Below, piece after piece: positions 1-5,253 of a DNA stretch of 8,634 nt (within the stretch, counting starts at the first letter, position 1; the number at the start of each line of letters is the position of its first letter). The stretch is from NCBI GenBank assembly GCA_009786715.1, contig WQRN01000056.1:1-8634 (forward strand), written 5' to 3'. The notes beneath the pieces were generated by a model. That model saw nothing but the letters and a program-made list of their open reading frames with translations, was not told the origin of the DNA and did no database searches. Source of the stretch: Treponema sp. GTDB lineage: Bacteria; Spirochaetota; Spirochaetia; Treponematales; Breznakiellaceae. The position numbers and the translations under genes were made by a program.

Positions 1-8
1 TTGTTCAT
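1..8 (-). CDS. 5' end of a divergent gene, truncated at the left edge
   Basis: Only the start of this minus-strand gene is inside the window: an ATG at 8-6 followed by AAC and two bases of the next codon. The call rests on the ribosome binding site: the complement of 15-20 reads AGGAGG, six bases before the ATG, which is ideal spacing. A second in-frame ATG at 14-12 abuts the AGGAGG and is too close to be used. Nothing can be said about the product. The gene diverges from creD and shares its roughly 240-bp upstream region, so the two could be co-regulated. Confidence 0.6.
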
Positions 9-14
9 ACACAT

Positions 15-20
15 CCTCCT
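15..20 (-). promoter_or_regulatory. Ribosome binding site of the left-edge gene
   Basis: On the minus strand this is a full AGGAGG with a 6-nt spacer to ATG 8-6. It is the strongest Shine-Dalgarno site in the window and the main reason for calling a gene off the left edge. Confidence 0.65.
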
Positions 21-30
21 AATTAAGTTC

Positions 31-46
31 CGGCAGCGGTCTGCCG
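31..46. other. GC-rich hairpin in the leader of the left-edge gene
   Basis: CGGCAG at 31-36 and CTGCCG at 41-46 form a perfect 6-bp stem with a CGGT loop, in otherwise AT-rich intergenic DNA. It lies 10 bp upstream of the AGGAGG of the minus-strand gene, so it would sit in that gene's 5' untranslated region. No T-run follows on either strand, so it is not a simple intrinsic terminator. A possible minus-strand -10 (TATAGT, 90-85) would place it inside the transcript, but no convincing -35 accompanies that box. Function unknown. Confidence 0.35.
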
Positions 47-215
47 CCGGCCAAGAATTTTTCATAGAAGAAAAAAACTTAGATACTATATATGGCGCGC
101 ATATGCATGGCGCTTGACTGAAAATAAAAAAAAATTGAAGAAAAATGAAGGTATTTGCTATTCGTTTATAGACATCATCCTATAAGCGAAGTTTTCCAAA
201 ATATAACAGCTATAA

Positions 216-244
216 TTGACAAAATTTGCGTTAGAATCCATCAT
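216..244 (+). promoter_or_regulatory. Candidate promoter of creD (leaderless geometry)
   Basis: A perfect -35 TTGACA (216-221) is followed after 17 bp by CATCAT (239-244), a 4-of-6 match to the -10 consensus. Transcription from it would begin at or next to ATG 251, which has no Shine-Dalgarno sequence. A competing reading uses TATAAT at 211-216 as a -10 with start near 223, but no acceptable -35 sits upstream of it. Both readings favour ATG 251 over the upstream TTG at 155. Confidence 0.35.
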
Positions 245-250
245 GAAATT

Positions 251-1642
251 ATGGAACAAGAAAAACAAAAGAAAATGCAGGGGTTTACCTCGAGCGGCGG
301 ATTTAAAATTATAATGCTCATCATTATAATTCTTCTCCTTCTAATACCAATTTCTATGATTCGTTCGCTTGTCAGCGAGCGGAGCAACCGCGCTGATAAA
401 GCTGAAGAATCAATCATGGAAGCATGGGGAAGCCAGTTAAATATTTACGGACCTGTTATCCGCATTCCCGTGGCGGAACGCGAAGAAATCAGAACTTCAA
501 CAGAAAAAGAAGGCGAAAAAATAAATATTATTATAAGAAATAAAGCGCTTTGGATAACGCCAAGAGACGTACAAATTACCGGTAATTTATCCGCTGAAAA
601 AAAGCGGCGCGGCATTTTTTCTGTAGCTCTTTTTTCCGGCGAAATGGGGCTTACAGGATCTTTCTCGCTTGAACGCGCAATCGGCGATTTGAAAGAGAAC
701 CAGACAATGCATCCCGAACAGGCGGAAATTATTATAGGGTTAACAAGTCAAAAGGGAATTCGCAGAGTAATAAAAGCTGACTGGAACGGAGAAGAATTAT
801 TTTTGAAACCTGGTAACAGGCAGTTTGCTTTTGATTCCGGCAACGATAACGGCATGAACGCGTTAAGCCCGTTTAAAACAAATAGTTTTAATACATTTGA
901 TATCCAGTTTGCGGTACAGGGCGGTAAATCCATAAGGATGCTTCCAATCGGAGAAATTACACAATCTAATTTAACTTCTGATTGGCCGTCTCCTTCATTT
1001 CAGGGCGGCTCGCTTCCCACAGACTATACGTTATCTGAAAAAGGTTTTAACGCCCAATGGGAAATTAGTTATTTAAGCAGATCGATACCTCTTTTCTGGT
1101 GGTCAGGCGAAAAAGGCGAATATGACGGCAGGTTAAATCTTAGACGCGAACTTTACGGCGTTGATTTTTTTAAACCGCTTGACCATTACGCGCTAAACGA
1201 ACGCGCTGTAAAATACGCGATTTTATTTTTAGTCATTCCATTTTTAACTTTATTCTTCCTGGAAATATTTTCACGAAAGTCGATACATCCGGCGCAATAT
1301 TTATTATCCGGCCTTGCGAATGTAATTTTCTATTTATTACTATTATCGATCTCTGAACATCTTTCGTTCTCTGTCGCATATTTACTTTCCGCCTTCGCGC
1401 TTACCGGCATGATGTCATTTTACGCGCGATCTCTTCTTGAAACATGGGCAAGGAGCGCCTACATGGGGTTAGTAATGGCTCTGCTCTACCTAATCCTCTA
1501 TTTAACGCTTAACGCAGAAGACTGGGCGCTTTTGATTGGTTCAATCGCGGCATTCTTAATCTGCGGCGTTGTAATGTTCCTAACAAGAAAACTTGATTGG
1601 AGAAATTTGAATATAAAGGGAGACGCGCCGCCAAAGGAGTAA
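251..1642 (+). CDS. creD: CreD-family inner membrane protein
   Basis: A CreD-like cell-envelope protein of 463 residues from ATG 251 (E. coli CreD is about 450). Residues 19-37 form the N-terminal membrane helix, followed by the family pattern LLLIPISMIR...ER. A long extracytoplasmic domain carries the conserved SFQGGSLP near 249-256 and VDFFKPLDHY...RAVKYAILF near 304-327. Several C-terminal helices follow, including HPAQYLLSGLANVIFYLLLLS and a final LTRKLDW. The frame stays open upstream to a TTG at 155, but those 32 residues are not CreD-like and AAGG (148-151) is too close to that TTG. ATG 251 itself lacks a Shine-Dalgarno site. In enterobacteria creD belongs to the CreBC regulon and affects envelope integrity; its biochemical role is unsettled, and no creB or creC is visible here. 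It is followed 7 bp later by an exported hydrolase. Confidence 0.88.
   Translation: MEQEKQKKMQGFTSSGGFKIIMLIIIILLLLIPISMIRSLVSERSNRADKAEESIMEAWGSQLNIYGPVIRIPVAEREEIRTSTEKEGEKINIIIRNKALWITPRDVQITGNLSAEKKRRGIFSVALFSGEMGLTGSFSLERAIGDLKENQTMHPEQAEIIIGLTSQKGIRRVIKADWNGEELFLKPGNRQFAFDSGNDNGMNALSPFKTNSFNTFDIQFAVQGGKSIRMLPIGEITQSNLTSDWPSPSFQGGSLPTDYTLSEKGFNAQWEISYLSRSIPLFWWSGEKGEYDGRLNLRRELYGVDFFKPLDHYALNERAVKYAILFLVIPFLTLFFLEIFSRKSIHPAQYLLSGLANVIFYLLLLSISEHLSFSVAYLLSAFALTGMMSFYARSLLETWARSAYMGLVMALLYLILYLTLNAEDWALLIGSIAAFLICGVVMFLTRKLDWRNLNIKGDAPPKE
1634..1639 (+). promoter_or_regulatory. Ribosome binding site of the hydrolase gene
   Basis: AAGGAG overlaps the last codons of creD and lies 10 nt before ATG 1650. 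With no room for a promoter in the 7-bp gap, this supports one creD-hydrolase transcript. Confidence 0.7.
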
Positions 1643-1649
1643 CAAAAAA

Positions 1650-2639
1650 ATGAGAAAAGTAATTTTTATATATCTAGCGCTTTTCTCATTTTTCGCGGCG
1701 GCGGCTCTTTACGCTCAAAATAATAACATTGACGATTTTTCTCTTAAGAGCCTTATGACGTATCCGTACAAAACAAGCCCGGTTAAAATTAAAAACCTTG
1801 CATTTAAAAACGAACTTCAGTATGCGTACAATGTCACATTTACATCCATGAATTTGACGGTAAGCGCGAGGCTTAGCATACCTGCGATAAAACAAGAAGA
1901 CATAAAGGGAATAGTAATTATGCTGAGGGGGCATCAGCGTCCGAATAATTACTACACAGGAAAAGGAACAGAAAACCCGGCAAAAGGTTATCTTCAGCGC
2001 GGCTGGGCAGTTATTGCCCCTGATTTTTTTAGTTACGCTTCTTCATCGCCCGCTCCATCGCCGCATTCACTGCATCAATTTTATTCCACGATCAACGCCG
2101 TAGAAATTTACAACAGCCTAGAACAGCCGGTTTTTAGTTACGACGATTCTGTTCCGCAGGCAAATAGAATTACATTTCCCAACACATTTAAAAAGCGCGT
2201 TATTTGGGGTCACAGCAACGGCGGGCAAGTCGCCCTTCACTTCCTTGCGATAATCCAAAAACCTGTTACGACGGTTTTATGGGCACCCGTATGCATCCCC
2301 TACCCTGACAGCGCAGGGCATTTTGGCCGCGACGCCGCGTTCGCGGAAAAGTTCAAAGAAGATCACACCGCCGCGGATTTTTCATTCTTCACCTATCTTG
2401 ATAAATTCGCGCCAGGCACCGCGATACTTCTTGAACAAGGCGACAAAGACACCGCTGTTCCAAAAGCGTGGTGCGACGCATTTGCAGAAAAAATTAAAGA
2501 AGAGAACAACAGGCGCGAGAGGAACAACATAGGCAAAATTAATCTGCGTTACGAAGTGTATACCAATGGGGATCATAATCTTAATCCTTATTGGGGGACG
2601 GTTTTGCCAAGAGATGTTGGGTTTTGGAATGGGAATTGA
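1650..2639 (+). CDS. Exported alpha/beta hydrolase (prolyl oligopeptidase/S9-like)
   Basis: A 329-residue serine hydrolase. Residues 1-22 are a signal peptide (MRK, hydrophobic core, likely cut after ALYA), with no lipobox cysteine, so the product should be periplasmic or secreted. The alpha/beta-hydrolase fold is indicated by IKGIVIMLRGHQRP (84-98, oxyanion-side strand), GWAVIAPDFF (118-127), the nucleophile elbow GHSNGG with Ser189, EQGDKDTAVP with Asp267 as the probable acid, and GDHN with His309. The catalytic set is therefore complete. Two cysteines (215, 275) could pair after export. Layout and motifs resemble S9-type peptidases and esterases; the substrate cannot be told from sequence. 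It follows creD by 7 bp and probably shares its transcript. The C-terminus is short after the catalytic His but ends at a clear TGA. Confidence 0.85.
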   Translation: MRKVIFIYLALFSFFAAAALYAQNNNIDDFSLKSLMTYPYKTSPVKIKNLAFKNELQYAYNVTFTSMNLTVSARLSIPAIKQEDIKGIVIMLRGHQRPNNYYTGKGTENPAKGYLQRGWAVIAPDFFSYASSSPAPSPHSLHQFYSTINAVEIYNSLEQPVFSYDDSVPQANRITFPNTFKKRVIWGHSNGGQVALHFLAIIQKPVTTVLWAPVCIPYPDSAGHFGRDAAFAEKFKEDHTAADFSFFTYLDKFAPGTAILLEQGDKDTAVPKAWCDAFAEKIKEENNRRERNNIGKINLRYEVYTNGDHNLNPYWGTVLPRDVGFWNGN

Positions 2640-2658
2640 TGATGGTTTTTTATGCTCA

Positions 2659-2687
2659 TTGCCAAAAACAATCAACCCAATTATACT
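2659..2687 (+). promoter_or_regulatory. Promoter of the small membrane protein gene
   Basis: TTGCCA (2659-2664) and TATACT (2682-2687) are each 5-of-6 matches to the sigma-70 consensus, separated by exactly 17 bp. Only seven bases lie between the -10 and ATG 2695, so the predicted transcript begins at the start codon. No Shine-Dalgarno sequence is present, which fits a leaderless mRNA. Confidence 0.55.
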
Positions 2688-2694
2688 CTAACAC

Positions 2695-2898
2695 ATGAAA
2701 AAAGCAAAAGATATAATATTTTCCTCAATAGGATTATTCGGATGGATATTTTTAATATTAAAAATATTAAAAATTATAGAATGGAATTGGATAATAATTT
2801 TAATCCCTTTTATCCTAGTAGGATTTATACAGGTAGTAATATCAGACACAGTACTGGGAATTTTAATAATGGCAAAAATTAAAAAGAGTGGTAAATAA
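2695..2898 (+). CDS. Small two-helix membrane protein
   Basis: A 67-residue protein with a basic N-terminus (MKKAK), a first membrane helix at about 7-28, a turn with the aromatic pattern LKILKIIEWNW (22-32), a second hydrophobic stretch at about 33-58 interrupted by SD at 50-51, and a basic tail (KIKKSGK). The LKxxxxIxWxW turn resembles short bacterial membrane proteins of unknown role that are sometimes annotated as 'Fragile-X-F' transmembrane proteins; that resemblance is from memory and is weak evidence. The start is supported by a well-spaced promoter ending 7 bp upstream rather than by a Shine-Dalgarno site. Local GC is about 23% (42 of 180 bases at 2701-2880), far below the flanking genes, which may reflect acquisition or simply Ile/Lys-rich coding. 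It converges on the ATPase gene with a 29-bp gap. An overlapping frame from 2652 is judged spurious. Confidence 0.6.
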   Translation: MKKAKDIIFSSIGLFGWIFLILKILKIIEWNWIIILIPFILVGFIQVVISDTVLGILIMAKIKKSGK

Positions 2899-2927
2899 TA
2901 ATTTCCATTACTGTTAAAGCATATGCT

Positions 2928-4244
2928 CTAATCAAGAAGCTTTTCAATTTTAGAAATCAAATATAACGGTATCGAATATAAATTACCGTCAAATTTATTT
3001 TTAATATAACCAAAGTTCTTTAAAGAACTCCTAACCGCATTTGAAGGTTTATATTCACTCATATAAACCTTCAGAGACTGCGACTTGGTATGTTTTGAAG
3101 ATTTAACCTCTATTGGTATAACATCTTTATTGCCCTGTATAATAAAATCAATTTCCGCGGTGCTGCCCTCGCGGCCCCAGAAAAACAGAGGGCTGACATT
3201 TGCCGCTTTTAATTCCTGGCAAACAAATTGTTCGGCAAGCATTCCATTCATATCATCGACAATGTCTGTGCCGGCAGAAAGAATATGGGAAGGTTTGATC
3301 TCGGCTTGAGCGCCCAAGAGTCCGATATCTATCATAAATAATTTAAAGAAATCATTCTTAAAATACATTTTTAAAGGGAGCTTCGGCGTTTCCACTTTAT
3401 TAATTTTATGCACTAAACCTGTGTCCTTAAGCCACTGCATCGCGTTTTCAAACTCTGCGGCGCGGCCGCCGCTTTTAACATTTCTGTAAACAAATTTTTT
3501 ATTTTCCTTTGCAAGATGCAGCGAGATTGAATCCCACAACATTCTGATTTTCGGCTCTGTACGGGAATCGTTAATATGTTTGGAAAAATCACCTTTGTAG
3601 GTGGAAATTAATCCATTTTGGACTTCGCGGACTTTATCTAAATCGCCTGAGGTTATATATTCATTGATTACAGAAGGCATTCCGCCGGTAAAATAATATT
3701 GCTTTAACAGTGTTTCTAATAAATCACTTGCGCCCGATAAAGCTTTCGTGTCGCATTGGTTAATAGCCTGCGCAAAATTTCCGCGCCCTATCGCTTCCAA
3801 AAATTCACAAAAAGACATTGGATACAAAGTTAACTGATCTGTCTGCCCGACAGGGCGGCGTCCTGTCATAACGCCCAGAAAACTTCCTGCGGCGATAATG
3901 TTGTATTCTCTTCCCTTGTCGTTAAAAGATTTTAAAGAGTCCATTGCCCGCTGCGATTCTTGAATCTCATCAAAAAAAAGTAAAGTCCGCTCGGGTTTAA
4001 TATCTTTATTGAGATACAATTTTAATTGATGGATTATATACGCAGGGGAGATGTCTTTGTCAAAGATCGATTTCAATGCATTGTCCGTAAGGAAGTTTAG
4101 TTCTATCAAGTCATTGTAACTGGAAGATGCAAAATCACGGACAAGCCACGTTTTGCCAACCTGCCGCGCTCCATAAAGCATCAAAGGTTTACGTCTTGGG
4201 GAAGTCTGCCAATTTTTTAAGTCCTTTATCAGGTACCGTTCCAT
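2928..4244 (-). CDS. AAA_14-DUF4143 family ATPase
   Basis: A 438-residue cytoplasmic protein of full family length. The N-terminal half is an AAA-type P-loop domain: Walker A GARQVGKT (25-32, Lys31), Walker B TLLFFDEIQ (Asp92, Glu93), and an AAGS strand end at 118-121. The C-terminal half is DUF4143, recognised by YYFTGGMP (183-190), and ends in a PD-(D/E)xK-like pattern, AEIDFIIQ...IPIEVKSSK (Asp366, Glu379, Lys381). Members are common in multiple copies in anaerobic bacteria and archaea; their role is not established, and suggestions include mobile or defence-like functions. The start MERYL...W fits the usual family N-terminus. No Shine-Dalgarno sequence precedes it, but TATAAT sits 7 bp upstream, suggesting a leaderless transcript. 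It diverges from the deacetylase gene across a 33-bp-period repeat array that overlaps its promoter, so autoregulation is a fair hypothesis. Confidence 0.9.
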   Translation of the reverse strand: MERYLIKDLKNWQTSPRRKPLMLYGARQVGKTWLVRDFASSSYNDLIELNFLTDNALKSIFDKDISPAYIIHQLKLYLNKDIKPERTLLFFDEIQESQRAMDSLKSFNDKGREYNIIAAGSFLGVMTGRRPVGQTDQLTLYPMSFCEFLEAIGRGNFAQAINQCDTKALSGASDLLETLLKQYYFTGGMPSVINEYITSGDLDKVREVQNGLISTYKGDFSKHINDSRTEPKIRMLWDSISLHLAKENKKFVYRNVKSGGRAAEFENAMQWLKDTGLVHKINKVETPKLPLKMYFKNDFFKLFMIDIGLLGAQAEIKPSHILSAGTDIVDDMNGMLAEQFVCQELKAANVSPLFFWGREGSTAEIDFIIQGNKDVIPIEVKSSKHTKSQSLKVYMSEYKPSNAVRSSLKNFGYIKNKFDGNLYSIPLYLISKIEKLLD

Positions 4245-4251
4245 GCTTCAA

Positions 4252-4280
4252 ATTATAGCCTAAAATCACACTTTTTGCAA
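4252..4280 (-). promoter_or_regulatory. Promoter of the ATPase gene, overlapping repeat copy 1
   Basis: On the minus strand, TTGCAA (4280-4275) lies 17 bp from a perfect TATAAT (4257-4252), and ATG 4244 follows seven bases later, so transcription should begin at or beside the start codon. The -35 falls in the centre of repeat copy 1, at the place where this copy differs from the others (TTGCAA in place of TTGGTA). Confidence 0.55.
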
Positions 4281-4391
4281 CCAATAAATGTATATAGACC
4301 GCACTTTTTGGTACCAATATATGTATTTATATTACACTTATTGGTTCCAATTTATGTAATGTAATAACACTTTTTGGTACCAATAAGTGTG
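4269..4391. repeat. Four-copy 33-bp-period array of dyad-symmetric repeats
   Basis: Four 24-bp units start at 4269, 4302, 4335 and 4368, an exact 33-bp period with three 9-bp unrelated spacers (4293-4301, 4326-4334, 4359-4367). Each unit is an imperfect palindrome: left arm CACTTwTTGG and right arm CCAAwwArTG, meeting at GGTACC in copies 2 and 4, GGTTCC in copy 3 and GCAACC in copy 1. Copy 4 is the most symmetrical, with one mismatched pair over 22 bp; copies 1-3 have ATGTA in place of GTGTG at the right end. A 33-bp period is about three helical turns, so bound proteins would face nearly the same side. The array fills the gap between the ATPase and deacetylase promoters. A multi-site operator is the leading reading; iteron-like or mobile-element end functions are alternatives. 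Confidence 0.9.
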
Positions 4392-4394
4392 AAT

Positions 4395-4423
4395 TTTACA
4401 ATGTCTTGCCGATTTTTTACAAT
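4395..4423 (+). promoter_or_regulatory. Promoter of the deacetylase operon
   Basis: TTTACA (4395-4400) and TACAAT (4418-4423), each one mismatch from consensus, are separated by 17 bp. Start would be near 4430, giving a leader of about 23 nt with an AAGGAG site. The -35 begins 3 bp after the last repeat copy. A second pair, TTGCCG (4406-4411) and TATTTT (4429-4434), also has 17-bp spacing but is weaker. Confidence 0.5.
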
Positions 4424-4440
4424 TTTCCTATTTTAAATAC

Positions 4441-4446
4441 AAGGAG
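4441..4446 (+). promoter_or_regulatory. Ribosome binding site of the deacetylase gene
   Basis: AAGGAG with a 6-nt gap to ATG 4453. It fixes the start, which also begins a well-formed lipoprotein signal. Confidence 0.75.
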
Positions 4447-4452
4447 AAAAAT

Positions 4453-5253
4453 ATGAAAAAAATTATTATAATGACGGCAGGAGTCTTAATGGCATCAATT
4501 ATCGGCGGATGCGCCAATACCGGTAATAATTACGAAAACGCCGAACAGGCGGCATACCGCTTTTTAACAAAAACCGAAATTGAAGAATATATTGCAGCTA
4601 ACTGGCGGGATTACGGCTACAGTGAAAAACCGGCCAAATATATCGCTATAAGTTTTGACGATGGTCCTTGCGACTCATCTGCTTATGGCGGTACAAAAGC
4701 GATGCTTGCGGCGTTAAAAAAAGCAAAAGTAAAAGCGACCTTCTTTGTTATAGGCGGCAATGTCCACAGCAACAGATCTGCCGCGCAGGCAATTTTTGAC
4801 GAAGGCCATGAGCTAGGCAATCATTCCAATGGCTACGGCAGTCTTGGCTCCGCATCAATTGAAGCAATCACTTCCAGTCTTAACGCGACTTCAAATATTA
4901 TTAGAGAGATAACAGGAAGCAATCCGCGTTTGTTCCGCGCGCCGAATTTGAATCACGGAGAAAACCTAAGCCAAGTTTGTAAAAATCTCGGCATGGCTCT
5001 TATCGACGGAAGCGTTCATAACGATTGGCCCGGCAGCTCTCCTGCGGTTAAAAACAGCGTCCTTGCCTATCCTCGCGACGGCGATATTATCTTATTACAC
5101 GACAATAATACTTCGCAAGGTAACACTATGAAGGATTTGCCGGAAATTATCGCGAACCTTAGGGCTAAAGGTTTTTGGATAATGACGATAAGCGAACTTG
5201 CAATAATTAAAAGTAAAACGCTTGAAGCGGGGACGCGGTATGGAGCGTTGTAA
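4453..5253 (+). CDS. Polysaccharide deacetylase lipoprotein (CE4/NodB family)
   Basis: A 266-residue carbohydrate esterase 4 protein that would remove N- or O-acetyl groups from an envelope or environmental polysaccharide. Residues 1-20 are a lipoprotein signal (MKK, hydrophobic core, IGGC with Cys20), so it should be anchored to a membrane outside the cytoplasm. The NodB domain runs from about 62 to 250: motif 1 SFDDGP (Asp69 probable base, Asp70 metal), motif 2 NHSNGY (His124 metal; the expected second His is Tyr128), motif 3 FRAPN (Arg162), motif 4 NDWPG (Asp191, Trp192), motif 5 ILLHD (Leu215, His216). The Tyr at the second metal-His position is unusual for chitin/peptidoglycan deacetylases, though some acetylxylan-esterase-like CE4 members are recalled to share it. 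The substrate is therefore open. It is transcribed from a promoter next to the repeat array and is followed with no gap by the SNF2 gene. Confidence 0.88.
   Translation: MKKIIIMTAGVLMASIIGGCANTGNNYENAEQAAYRFLTKTEIEEYIAANWRDYGYSEKPAKYIAISFDDGPCDSSAYGGTKAMLAALKKAKVKATFFVIGGNVHSNRSAAQAIFDEGHELGNHSNGYGSLGSASIEAITSSLNATSNIIREITGSNPRLFRAPNLNHGENLSQVCKNLGMALIDGSVHNDWPGSSPAVKNSVLAYPRDGDIILLHDNNTSQGNTMKDLPEIIANLRAKGFWIMTISELAIIKSKTLEAGTRYGAL
5242..5245 (+). promoter_or_regulatory. Ribosome binding site for the TTG start of the SNF2 gene
   Basis: GGAG lies inside the last codons of the deacetylase gene, 8 nt before TTG 5254. It decides the start: the codon just before the TTG is the deacetylase TAA, in the same frame, so no earlier start exists, and the next in-frame ATG would remove conserved N-terminal sequence. 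Confidence 0.6.

Noticed and set aside
2382..2675. Minus-strand open frame opposite the end of the hydrolase gene
   Set aside because: It lies almost wholly antisense to a clear hydrolase coding region including its catalytic His, and has no start signals or recognisable features.
2652..2882. A 76-codon open frame overlapping the small membrane protein gene
   Set aside because: It starts inside the promoter of the 67-residue gene, has no Shine-Dalgarno site and no coherent features, while the other frame encodes a well-formed two-helix protein with a correctly placed promoter.
2910..2931. TTAAAGCATATGCTCTAA palindrome between the convergent genes as a terminator
   Set aside because: It is AT-rich, has no loop, contains a mismatch and lacks a T-run. 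It may be chance. No convincing terminator is visible between these genes.
4231..4238. A fifth repeat copy at GGTACC (4232-4237) inside the ATPase gene
   Set aside because: It shares only the six central bases, lacks both arms and is out of phase with the 33-bp period.
4269..4391. The repeat array as a CRISPR array
   Set aside because: Spacers are 9 bp, far below CRISPR length, the units are strongly palindromic and vary between copies, and no cas gene is present.
2640..4440. A complete transposon carrying the ATPase and small membrane protein
   Set aside because: No transposase, no matching terminal inverted repeats at both ends and no target-site duplication could be seen. The repeats occur on one side of the ATPase only.
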